Below are positions 56,335 to 64,000 of a DNA stretch of 64,000 bases, piece by piece. Made by a program: the position numbers and the translations under genes. Numbering within the stretch: position 1 is the stretch's first letter; every line of letters begins with the position of its first letter. Source of the stretch: Leishmania donovani (lineage: Eukaryota; Euglenozoa; Kinetoplastea; Trypanosomatida; Trypanosomatidae); contig NC_018228.1 of NCBI RefSeq assembly GCF_000227135.1, forward strand, positions 179,645 to 243,644, in the 5' to 3' direction. The notes under the pieces were generated by a model. The model was not told where the DNA came from and did no database searches. It saw only the letters and a list, made by a program, of their open reading frames with translations.

Positions 56335-57406
56335 GGGAAGCGAAGAGCGAGCGAGCGACGTGAGCTGCGTCTTCTCTCCTTCCGCCCTTCCGTCACCTCG
56401 CCTCTGACAGAAACATGCGTGTGCGCAAGCACGCGCGGATGCCCTTGGCTTTGCTCGCGCCGCGCTGCGCTGCTCGACGACGTGGTAGGGGGAGGGCGGC
56501 GGTTTGTGTTGCGCTCACGTTGACGTTCACGGATGTCCGTTGTGTTGCTTGTCGTCGTCGTTGAGTCTCTTCCGCAGATGACCGCATCGGTGTGTGTATG
56601 TGCGCCCGCGTCCGTGTCCGTGGGCGGGTGCCCGACCTACCGCGCCTTCGCGCACGCATCCGGGGCAACCAGGAAGGAAAAACGGAAATGGAAGTGGGAG
56701 GGGCACTGCGAAGGGGCCAAACCCCGTCTTGCAGCACACGGAATGTTGCCAGTTTATAACTGGAGGCCCTGTGCGAAGGCGGCTGTCAGGATCGCACGCA
56801 ATCCTCGCGGCGCTGCACGTGACTGGCTGCTGGGGAACGTACGTGGGTGCGTCGGTATGCGACGGCATGTGTGGAGAGGAGTTCGGTGGCGGCTTGCTCA
56901 GTTATCTTGTCGGCGGCCACTCTAGCGCCACCCGCAACGAAAGCCATTGCGAGCCTCTCCCCCTCCCTTCCCCCTATACGCGCGGTTCCGTCGTCCGACT
57001 CGCGCATGTATCTGGCTTCTCCATCGTGGTTGGTCCTCAGCTCTGCTCGTGATCCACGCCCGCGGACCACCTCTCTCTCTCTCTCGGCGTCTCCTGCGAC
57101 GCGCGTCAGCCTAGCGCATCCTTTTTCTTTTGTGTGATGGAAAGAGCGCGGCCAGCATCCGCAGCACCGTCAGCGGAGCAGCGTTTTGGTAAGCCATCCA
57201 CCACCACCACCACCACCCCCTACTGCTGACGTGCCACACACGTACCTCTTCTTCTCCAGCCGGTGTCCCTCAGTCTTTGCGCTCCATCATCATCGTCCTC
57301 GTCCACGCTCAGTGGACACACGAAAGAGGCGCCTCTGCCCTTCGATGCTATCTGGCAGTGCCTCCTCCTCCTCGCCCTCGCACAACGCCATCACACACAG
57401 CCAACC
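56335..57406. other. Intergenic spacer
   Basis: It holds CT stretches (57068-57090) and CAC/ACC triplets near 57201-57218. A short acceptor tract (57245-57259) is followed by coding-poor sequence to the ATG at 57407. Open frames at 56533-57052 have no coding character. Confidence 0.75.
57245..57259 (+). promoter_or_regulatory. Candidate trans-splice acceptor
   Basis: CTCTTCTTCTCCAG ends in AG at 57258-57259, 148 nt upstream of the ATG at 57407. Longer CT-rich sequence (57285-57375) also precedes a CACAG near 57400, a second option. Confidence 0.5.
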
Positions 57407-60400
57407 ATGTCGCTCCCGAGCATGTCCCTGCACTGGAGCGAGGGCGACAACGGCGGCGGTAGCTTAGGCGGCAGCCGCCGCTCCTTCTCGAAAGGCAGCA
57501 TCTACCGCCACCACTTCCTCAGCCTCGACCACAGCAGCGCCAGGGACGTTGCCGTCGGCCTCTCGCGGGACGTAACGAACGACCGGCGTGCAACCGGAAC
57601 GAGCGCCGGCTTTGAGTGGCTGCAGCCCTGGCGCACACCACAAGACTGCCGCGAGGGCGGCGTGGCTCTCCTGTATAGTATGCAGGAGGTCTTGGAAAAT
57701 GTGCGGCGGGCGAGGAAGACGAGCTTGAGTGAGCTCTACGCCGCGCGCGGCGCCGGCAGCCCGGCGGCGTCGACGACGAGCTTGTGCCATCCTCAGCACC
57801 TCTGTCCCCCGCGTGCAGCAACCAGTGGCAGCAGCGACGACGCCGAGGGTCGCTGCGGCAGCGTTGGTGAGAAGAGCTCCTGCAGCGCCGCCGGCAGTCG
57901 CACGAGTAGTGTCGACCGGCGCCGTCAGCGCGACCGCGGTGAGCGCAACGTGTCTGTCGGAAAGGGCGTGCGGAGCGCTAGCGATGACAGCGTGCAGGGG
58001 ATCGAGCTTGCAACAGAGGTGGGGAGGGTGGCGTTTTCGCCTCCCCTTCAAACCGCCACGGCGGCGGCGGCTTCGGTGCCGCCGATAGTGCCGGTCATCC
58101 CGCGCTTTTCGGAAGTCAAGACGGAGCAGGAGCTGATCCATCAGCGTCAGCAACAGCAGCCGCAGCCGCACCCTCGCAGCGAGGCCGCGAAGCGTAGGCG
58201 ATGCGCCTTGGCTAACTCCGATGATGACGACGACGACGCTGCACGCAGTCCCCACCACCCGGACGCGAGCTGCCCGAGCGGCGGGTGCGACCAGACGGCG
58301 CGTCCTGGGGACTCGCGGCATCGCCCGGGCATGAGCGTCGAGTGGAGCGGTAGCGACAGCAACGGAGACGAGCCGGAGGCCCTGGCGCAGCGGCGCCATG
58401 CTTCGGGTGTGTCGGCGGACGATGATGACGTGGACACATCCAACGTGCATCACGGCAAGGACGAGGAGCGAGACGAGGAGGAAGATCGACTGAGCGAGAC
58501 CGACTTCGGTGAAGGTGGCCACCTCGCCTGCGTGCCAGGTGACACGCTGCATCAGCGCTACACCCTTCTCAAGGCGCTTGGTGTGGGTCGCAGCAGCCGC
58601 GTGTGGCTTGCCGTCGATCTCGAACAGTGCTCCTTGGCGCGTTGCCAGCTCATCCGCGAGCTCGGCGAACGCGAGGTGCGGCGTCTGTTCAGGACATTGG
58701 AGCGGCCAATGTTCGTCGCCATCAAGGTGTTTCGCTGCGATCCCGCGTACGCGGACTGCGCCACGTACGAGTTGAAACTCTCAGCGCTCATCCATGAGAA
58801 CGTAATGAGGCGGCGGCAGCAGCAGCAGCAACGGTGGCCTCCCGCACGCGCGTCGCATTCTGCTTCGCTGCCGTCCTCGCCGATCGCGGTGCCGGCGGCG
58901 TGCGATGATCCCGGTGGTGATCTCCAGGAGAGCAGCGACGGAGGAGAGAACAGCACGTCACGGCCTTGTGACGAAGCTGCGGTCCGCACGCGCGCAGACC
59001 CGACCTCCTCCACACCGCGCAGCGGCCGCATCAGCAACAGCGGCAGCGTCAGCGCTGAGGTGGCGTCGCCTGCGTCGACCAGCGCAACGGCCTTCAGCGG
59101 GCGCCTCACGACGGTCCGCGACGCCTTCGCCGTCGAGGGCGCCTTCGGGACGCACCAATGCCTCGTCATGGACGTGCTTGGGGCCGGCGTCGACCGCGCA
59201 ATCAACGAGGCGCACCTCAACGGCTTCCCTTCCGCTGTCGCACGCTCCATCATGCAGTCAAGCCTGCAGGGACTGGTGTTGCTCGCCGCCTGCCATCTTG
59301 TTCACACGGACATAAAACCAGAGAACCTGTTCTTCACAGACCTTGAGGACGACGTCGCGGAAGAGATGCTCACTTTCCAGTCCGCGCAGCTGCATGCGAG
59401 TCAGCGCCAAACCCTCTGCAGCAGTTTCGCGCACCGGAGTACGGCGGCATCCGTGATGACGGAGAGGGAAGAAGTGGCCGCGCACGAGCAGCAGCAGCAG
59501 CACCACCATGGCGATGGCGGCACAGCGGAACATACTGGAGTTGGTCAACGCAGCCCCTTCTCTGATCCCTCACTGCCTGATTACACACACGTCGACGAAG
59601 CGGCGGCTGACCTGCACACCGTCCACGCTGCCAACGCCGCCGATGCGGGTGCGTCAGGCGATCGCGTTGCCTCGTCAGTCACCACCCTCAGCGCCGTCGC
59701 CGGCGGCCATGATACGCTGCACAGCAGCCAAGACAGCATCGCCCAGGTGTCGCGCCGGCCCAACTTCGCACGCACGCCGACCCGGCGCCGGTCAGCGTAC
59801 GATGTACGCCTCTCTGGCCTTGGGCTGTCGCTTGTCGTTCCACCGTGCTTGCGGCTCGGGGTGCGCGTGCTAGCCGACTACGCTGCCGACGGTGGCGGCA
59901 TGACGGCCGACGAGCTCGTGCGCCAGGATCCACTGGAGCAACTGCACTGGCTGTGCGCGCAGCAGCAGGCGCGCCTCTTGCGCCTTCCAGGCGACGACGA
60001 CGACGACGGCTTGGGTAGCGTTGCGGAGCCGTGGAGGGAGGAGCGGTGGAGACTTGCTGGAACATGTGCGCCAGCAGAGTCGCCACCACCGCCGACGCTG
60101 GATATCGGCATGAGCGAGGACTTCATCGACGAGGCAGAGCTACGCGCGCTGGGGCTGCAGGAGCTGCCAAAGAGCGACGCCGATGGAGGCCGGTGTGCAG
60201 CGGGCATGGCGCCTGACGAATACGAAGAGGCGGACGTGACGGACTTCGTCGGCGTGCCAGCCGTGGACAAACCAGCAGCACATCATCGGACCACCGTCAC
60301 CACGGCGGACGTGGGGGTAGTGGGCGGGACGCTGCCGCCGGCCACATGGCGAACGGCAAGTGCTGCCACCCGTGCAGGAGGTGGCCGAAGAACACCGTTG

Positions 60401-61642
60401 GCCGCGGCGAAGCGAAGGCTTTTCGCGCAGTGCTTCCATGAAGGCTTGGCCACCCCGCGGGACCCAGCAACGGTGCTGACCCGCTGCGAAGGCGTCGCTG
60501 CCGCCTCCCCCACGGACAGCAGCAGCAACAGCAGCAGTGGCGCCGCGCCACCAGCAGGTGCGGCGGCGGCGGCGGCGGCGGCAACAGTGCTGCGACGCCT
60601 CGAGTGCGAGATTGTTCGCCACCAGAACTACCGCCGTGGCGCCGTCCTGCAGAGTCGTGAGTACCGCGCGCCGGAGGTGCTGCTCGGCGACTTTGTCCTG
60701 CCCGCGTGCGATATTTGGTCGATGGGCTGCATCGCCTACGAGCTGGTGAGCGGGCGCTTCCTCATCGACTGCATCGTGGACCGGGAGCGCTTCGCGACGG
60801 CACTGTCGTGGCAACAGCAGCAGCGACACGGAAGGAAGGGGTGTCGCGCCCCCGACGACGACGGCGGCGGCGCCCATGATGCGAAGGACCACAGCCGCGA
60901 CGACGACGAAGATACGCAGCAGCGCCTTAACAAGTGGGACGGGCGGCCCGTCTACCTCGAGGACACGGAGCAGGACCTGGACGTCTTTCACCTAAAGGCA
61001 ATCATGCGGCTTCTCGGGCCACCGCCGGTGAGCTTCTTGCGTCAGCAGCCGATCGGGCTCTTCATCGACGACTTCTTCGACGAGCACGGCAACTTCCGCT
61101 TCTGGGAACGCGGCGAGGCCGAGGAGGCCGGCATGCGTTTGGCAGACCCGTACCGCCAGCTAGAGTTGACGCACTGGGCGGCGGCAAGTCGGGTGTCCGG
61201 GGCGAGCGTCGCTGTGGGTTCTGGCGCTGATCGGCAGCAGAGCCCGCCTCTGCCCGAAAGCGTCAGCGGCGTGGCTGCGTCGCTGGACACCGACCCCCCC
61301 GGCGCACCCTTCGCTGCCTCGGTAGGGCAGCACGTCGCATCGGCCCAGGCGCGGCGCGACCCACAGGATACGATGAACTACCCCATCAGGACACCAGCCT
61401 GGCAAGATGTGCAGGCGATCCTGCGCGAGAAGCTCGGCTCCGCGGAGGAGGCGGCGGACTTCGAGGTGTTCCTCCGCCGCTGTCTCCAATGGGATCCGGC
61501 GCGGCGGGCCACGGCGGCCGAGCTTCTCGACGACAAGTGGCTTGTCAAGTACAGCGGCGTCGTGGCGGACGCGAGTGAGAGCGACGTGGTGGCGGAGAAG
61601 GAGGGCGGTGGCGACTCCGACGGGGAAGAGCGGCGGCTGTAA
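57407..61642 (+). CDS. SRPK-like protein kinase with altered DLG motif and very large inserts
   Basis: This encodes 1411 residues from ATG 57407 (ACCATGTC), the first ATG in a frame open from 57263. After a disordered N-terminus (to about 380) the kinase domain starts at RYTLLKALGVGRSSRVWLAV. The ATP lysine K440 lies in VAIKVFR, and the catalytic loop is HTDIKPEN (D635, K637). The activation-segment end reads QSREYRAPE (A1088-E1090), followed by DIWSMGCIAYELVSG and an SRPK-type C-lobe with LLGPPPVSFL and a final RATAAELLDDKWL. SRPK kinases phosphorylate SR splicing factors. Two features are odd. The magnesium-binding DLG is GLG (G804, in VRLSGLGLS). Inserts of roughly 120-280 residues lie between lobes and inside the activation segment. 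It may be inactive or use unusual metal binding. Confidence 0.85.
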   Translation: MSLPSMSLHWSEGDNGGGSLGGSRRSFSKGSIYRHHFLSLDHSSARDVAVGLSRDVTNDRRATGTSAGFEWLQPWRTPQDCREGGVALLYSMQEVLENVRRARKTSLSELYAARGAGSPAASTTSLCHPQHLCPPRAATSGSSDDAEGRCGSVGEKSSCSAAGSRTSSVDRRRQRDRGERNVSVGKGVRSASDDSVQGIELATEVGRVAFSPPLQTATAAAASVPPIVPVIPRFSEVKTEQELIHQRQQQQPQPHPRSEAAKRRRCALANSDDDDDDAARSPHHPDASCPSGGCDQTARPGDSRHRPGMSVEWSGSDSNGDEPEALAQRRHASGVSADDDDVDTSNVHHGKDEERDEEEDRLSETDFGEGGHLACVPGDTLHQRYTLLKALGVGRSSRVWLAVDLEQCSLARCQLIRELGEREVRRLFRTLERPMFVAIKVFRCDPAYADCATYELKLSALIHENVMRRRQQQQQRWPPARASHSASLPSSPIAVPAACDDPGGDLQESSDGGENSTSRPCDEAAVRTRADPTSSTPRSGRISNSGSVSAEVASPASTSATAFSGRLTTVRDAFAVEGAFGTHQCLVMDVLGAGVDRAINEAHLNGFPSAVARSIMQSSLQGLVLLAACHLVHTDIKPENLFFTDLEDDVAEEMLTFQSAQLHASQRQTLCSSFAHRSTAASVMTEREEVAAHEQQQQHHHGDGGTAEHTGVGQRSPFSDPSLPDYTHVDEAAADLHTVHAANAADAGASGDRVASSVTTLSAVAGGHDTLHSSQDSIAQVSRRPNFARTPTRRRSAYDVRLSGLGLSLVVPPCLRLGVRVLADYAADGGGMTADELVRQDPLEQLHWLCAQQQARLLRLPGDDDDDGLGSVAEPWREERWRLAGTCAPAESPPPPTLDIGMSEDFIDEAELRALGLQELPKSDADGGRCAAGMAPDEYEEADVTDFVGVPAVDKPAAHHRTTVTTADVGVVGGTLPPATWRTASAATRAGGGRRTPLAAAKRRLFAQCFHEGLATPRDPATVLTRCEGVAAASPTDSSSNSSSGAAPPAGAAAAAAAATVLRRLECEIVRHQNYRRGAVLQSREYRAPEVLLGDFVLPACDIWSMGCIAYELVSGRFLIDCIVDRERFATALSWQQQQRHGRKGCRAPDDDGGGAHDAKDHSRDDDEDTQQRLNKWDGRPVYLEDTEQDLDVFHLKAIMRLLGPPPVSFLRQQPIGLFIDDFFDEHGNFRFWERGEAEEAGMRLADPYRQLELTHWAAASRVSGASVAVGSGADRQQSPPLPESVSGVAASLDTDPPGAPFAASVGQHVASAQARRDPQDTMNYPIRTPAWQDVQAILREKLGSAEEAADFEVFLRRCLQWDPARRATAAELLDDKWLVKYSGVVADASESDVVAEKEGGGDSDGEERRL

Positions 61643-62217
61643 CGGTTGCACTCCGCCAACTCCCAGCAACAGAAACGAAAGGATGACGTCGACCGCGTCT
61701 CCACGGAGGCGCCCCAACGCGCGTAGGCCATGTTTTGGGGAGGGGGTGCTCACCACCCACACCCCCTCCCATGACGGACCTCGCGCGCCTGCTTTCGCCG
61801 ACCCTGGTGGCCCCCTCCTCCCGCCCATCCGTGGCGCGCATCGCCGGCTATATCACGGCCGCGCCACAGTGGCACGCGCCCCCAAGAAAGGAAAACCAAA
61901 CGCACGCACAATGGCGAGCCGGTGCGATGGGGGCATGTGCAGCTGTGCAGCACACCCCGGAAGGCGACGTGCCGGCACGGCCGCTTTCTCGTTGTCTCCT
62001 CATGCGCTCGTCAGCCATGGCTGCAGCCGCAGGCAGCTGTGGCGTGGACATAGTTGTCACGCCACTGCCAGCAGCACCCTCGCCCGCGCTCTCGACCCCT
62101 CCCACCACATCCCCCTCCCCTTCCATGCCTCTCCGCCATCCTCCGGGACGCATACACCCCTCCGTTTGTGGAGGAGGCGTATCCCTCATCCTTCTCGTGC
62201 CAGTCGTGTCTTGCATA
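61643..62217. other. Intergenic spacer
   Basis: It holds a pyrimidine/ACC-rich tract (62086-62142) before the next gene. The next gene's frame is open from 61735 with several ATGs, but codons before 62218 show no gene-like bias. No separate gene is seen. Confidence 0.7.
62086..62203 (+). promoter_or_regulatory. Candidate trans-splice region
   Basis: A C/T-rich tract (62086-62142) is followed by AGs at about 62173 and at 62202-62203 (in CCAGTC). Both lie shortly upstream of the ATG at 62218. Confidence 0.4.
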
Positions 62218-63249
62218 ATGTCGGCGGGAGCGACGACCTCCGCCGGTGCGGCACCGCGCGGCTCCCGACGTCGGGAGCCGACCTACTACTATCAAAGTCT
62301 CTCCGCCGTCGTTGACGGTGACGTGCGGTTCGGCGAGGGCTGCGTGGTGCTGCCGCACGCGCGCATTCGTGTCCCACGCGGCTATCGGCTTCACGTCGAG
62401 CCGTTCTGCCTCTTCGAGGACTTTGCCGAGCTCATCTGCGACGGTGCCGCTGATGCCGCCGATCAGCGACACGTGGGCGAAGCGCCGCCCTCGCCATCCG
62501 CGAGGGCGGCGGTGGCACTGCACATTGGAAGTCACAACCACTTCCATTCCTACGCTCGTGTGCACTGCGCTGTCGCGGCCGCCACCTTGGCGTCATTGTC
62601 GTCGGCGTCGGCGGCGGCGGCGGCGGCGGCGGCGTCGACGACGTGGCTGTTGATGGGCAGCGGCAACGTTTTCCATGCCTTCGCCTCCGTGCAGATGACG
62701 CTGTCGCAGCCCTTGTCGAGCCTGCGTGGGACACCAGCGCCGCGGTCGCGGCATTTCTTTGGGGACTACAACGTCGTCACAACGTACAGCAGCGTCTGCC
62801 TGCAGCAGGGCGCATCAGCAGCGGCACCGCTGGCTGACGAGGGCGCATCTTCGTCTATCCCCTCCTCGCCCGCGGCGCCGCGCCCGGCAGCATCAAACAC
62901 GTTCCAGCACGTCATCATCTTCTCCGGTGAGGAGCACACTAAAGGCGCTGACGCATCCGTTACCATGGCGACGAGCGCCTTCTGTGTGCCCCGGTTTGGC
63001 GCCCGCAGCGTCGCGGAGCTGCCAGTGGTGATCCAGCGCATCACCGACGAGGCGACGGCGGACCCACCGGCGACGGCGGAGATGGTGGGAAGGGCAGCGA
63101 TGCTGGAGCGCTATATCTCCGACGTGCACCCAGATCTGCGCTCGCACGAAGAGACGCGCATCGTCACGGAGGTGGAGCATGCGTGTCGCTGCTACATTCA
63201 CCAGCTCCTCGACGATGGCGGACTGCAGCCGGTCGAGGCGCCGTGCTGA
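62218..63249 (+). CDS. DCTN6: Left-handed beta-helix protein resembling dynactin p27 (DCTN6)
   Basis: This encodes 343 residues from ATG 62218; earlier in-frame ATGs lie in or before the splice region. Hexapeptide-type turns are visible: AVVDGDVRFGEGCVVLPHAR, then ALHIGSHNHFHSYARVHC, LLMGSGNVFHAFASVQ and HFFGDYNVVTTYSSVCLQ. The IGxxNxF/GxGNxF pattern and the order of coils resemble p27, as does the C-terminal helix MLERYISDVHPDLRSH, which recalls the LPNYHHL helix of animal p27. Dynactin p25/p27 cap the pointed end of dynactin and help select cargo for dynein. Ala- and Ser-rich loops make this protein nearly twice the length of human DCTN6. Other left-handed beta-helix proteins (gamma-carbonic anhydrases, acyltransferases) are less likely because the zinc histidines and catalytic motifs are not evident. 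Confidence 0.7.
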   Translation: MSAGATTSAGAAPRGSRRREPTYYYQSLSAVVDGDVRFGEGCVVLPHARIRVPRGYRLHVEPFCLFEDFAELICDGAADAADQRHVGEAPPSPSARAAVALHIGSHNHFHSYARVHCAVAAATLASLSSASAAAAAAAASTTWLLMGSGNVFHAFASVQMTLSQPLSSLRGTPAPRSRHFFGDYNVVTTYSSVCLQQGASAAAPLADEGASSSIPSSPAAPRPAASNTFQHVIIFSGEEHTKGADASVTMATSAFCVPRFGARSVAELPVVIQRITDEATADPPATAEMVGRAAMLERYISDVHPDLRSHEETRIVTEVEHACRCYIHQLLDDGGLQPVEAPC

Positions 63250-64000
63250 GACGGCAGTCCAGTGCTGCCAGACGCAAAGAAGAGCAGAAAGAAACGGAGC
63301 TCATGCACGCAGACGACACCGCCGTCAGCGGTGGCACTGTTCGCCGTGCTCCACCGTGCGACGAGGTTGACCCTTGTTCTTGGGTACGCCGAGGAGGCGC
63401 ATTGGGCGCGCACTTGCACGTGGCATCGCCATCGATCGGCGGTCGCGCCACGAGAGGCGCCGGCACCGCCCGCTGATCGTGGTAGTTGTTCCTGCCGTTG
63501 CTGCCGTGGTGGAAAGGCGGAAAGGCGCCCACTCTCCACCAGCGCGAATGACCTTGGCGGCTTCTCAGCCTTTTCGTTCCCGCGATAAGCTGAAGACTTC
63601 ATCACGGTGCCGCGCTGGCCCACGTTGACGAGCGCAACGCTTCAAGCGCGGGAACGAAGGCAACGGAAGGCGTACATCTCTACGCCTATACACACATACC
63701 TACATACTTGTATCGCCCCGCTGTCCCTCGACGCACACGCACACACAGACAGACAATCCACTCCTGCGCAAAGGACTGCGTGCACGTTTGTGTCCCTCGC
63801 CGGTGACAGCCCCTCTTCACGGCGTGCACACCGCCGCCGACCCCACCCCCACCCCCTCCTCAGCCTTCTCCTTCGTCCCCATCCCTACCTTCTCCCTCTC
63901 TCCTCCTCTCTGCCTCTCTCTCTCTCTCATTCTCTCTGTGCGCTTGTCTGTGTCGCGCGCACACGCACACACGGGTGAACGCGTGCGCGGACGTGCAGTT
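63250..64000. other. Intergenic region at the right edge
   Basis: It holds no convincing frame. A strong pyrimidine tract (63861-63948) ends in CA repeats near the edge, the splice signal of a gene starting beyond the window. A short CA repeat lies at 63735-63747. Confidence 0.7.
63861..63948 (+). promoter_or_regulatory. Polypyrimidine tract of the next gene
   Basis: About 85 nt of nearly pure C/T, including CTCTCTCTCTCTCTC, with no AG between it and the window edge except within the last bases. The same-strand gene is off the window. Confidence 0.6.

Noticed and set aside
56533..57052. Overlapping frames of 130 and 152 residues in a spacer
   Set aside because: They overlap each other, have no motif and lack the codon bias of neighbouring genes.
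61735..62217. Upstream extension of the DCTN6-like frame (161 residues)
   Set aside because: The added sequence is low-bias, includes the splice tract, and has no hexapeptide character.

Overview
The window reads as a chromosome-internal piece of a Leishmania-type trypanosomatid genome (Leishmania or a close relative such as Endotrypanum or Porcisia). Three things point there. Every credible gene lies on the + strand in one directional cluster. The genes have no introns, high GC at third codon positions and many Ala/Ser/Gly/Gln low-complexity inserts. They are separated by 0.5-4 kb spacers full of (CA)n, (TG)n, (GGT)n and poly-C, with long polypyrimidine tracts followed by AG, as expected for trans-splicing from a polycistronic RNA. 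There is no strand switch, no recognisable tRNA, rRNA or snRNA gene, and nothing prokaryotic. Three N-gaps (29452-29870, 45206-45304, 45922-46025) mark it as a draft assembly.

Layout, left to right. 1-171: 3' end of a gene with a C-terminal UBA-like helix bundle. 702-2597: degenerate EF-hand protein. 4363-7068: large disordered protein. 8659-11988: ER Grp170/HYOU1-type Hsp70. 12947-14431: mitochondrial processing peptidase beta. 15594-20285: large protein whose C-terminal half has the layout of ORC2. 21278-22180 and 26311-28722: Ser/Gly- and Gln-rich proteins of unknown role, separated by a 4.1 kb spacer that may hide a small membrane-protein gene at 24481-25197. 30751-31449 and 33775-35454: two adjacent PLAC8-family cysteine-rich proteins, each followed by one arm of a 387-bp inverted repeat. 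37621-39240: UBA3, the catalytic subunit of the NEDD8 E1. 39746-44704: large, probably mitochondrial, helical protein. 44971-45893: collapsed 362-bp tandem array. 46263-53288: CC2D2A, a ciliary transition-zone protein. 54067-56334: possible divergent metallo-beta-lactamase/DUF4336-like protein. 57407-61642: SRPK-like kinase with an altered DLG motif. 62218-63249: left-handed beta-helix protein resembling dynactin p27.

The genes do not form one pathway, which is normal for trypanosomatid clusters, where co-transcription does not imply shared function. They sample ER folding, mitochondrial import, replication licensing, neddylation, cilium assembly, splicing-type kinase signalling and possibly dynein regulation. 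Regulation is expected to be post-transcriptional, through UTRs, which makes the repeats in the spacers functionally relevant.

The most interesting signals are: (i) CC2D2A retaining a Cys-His-Asp arrangement in its transglutaminase-like domain; (ii) the 387-bp inverted repeat around a PLAC8 gene, with a G-quadruplex motif and a shorter third copy 10 kb away; (iii) an ORC2-like protein carrying cysteine clusters; (iv) the SRPK-like protein with GLG in place of DLG; and (v) a 39-nt inverted repeat inside the EF-hand coding sequence.
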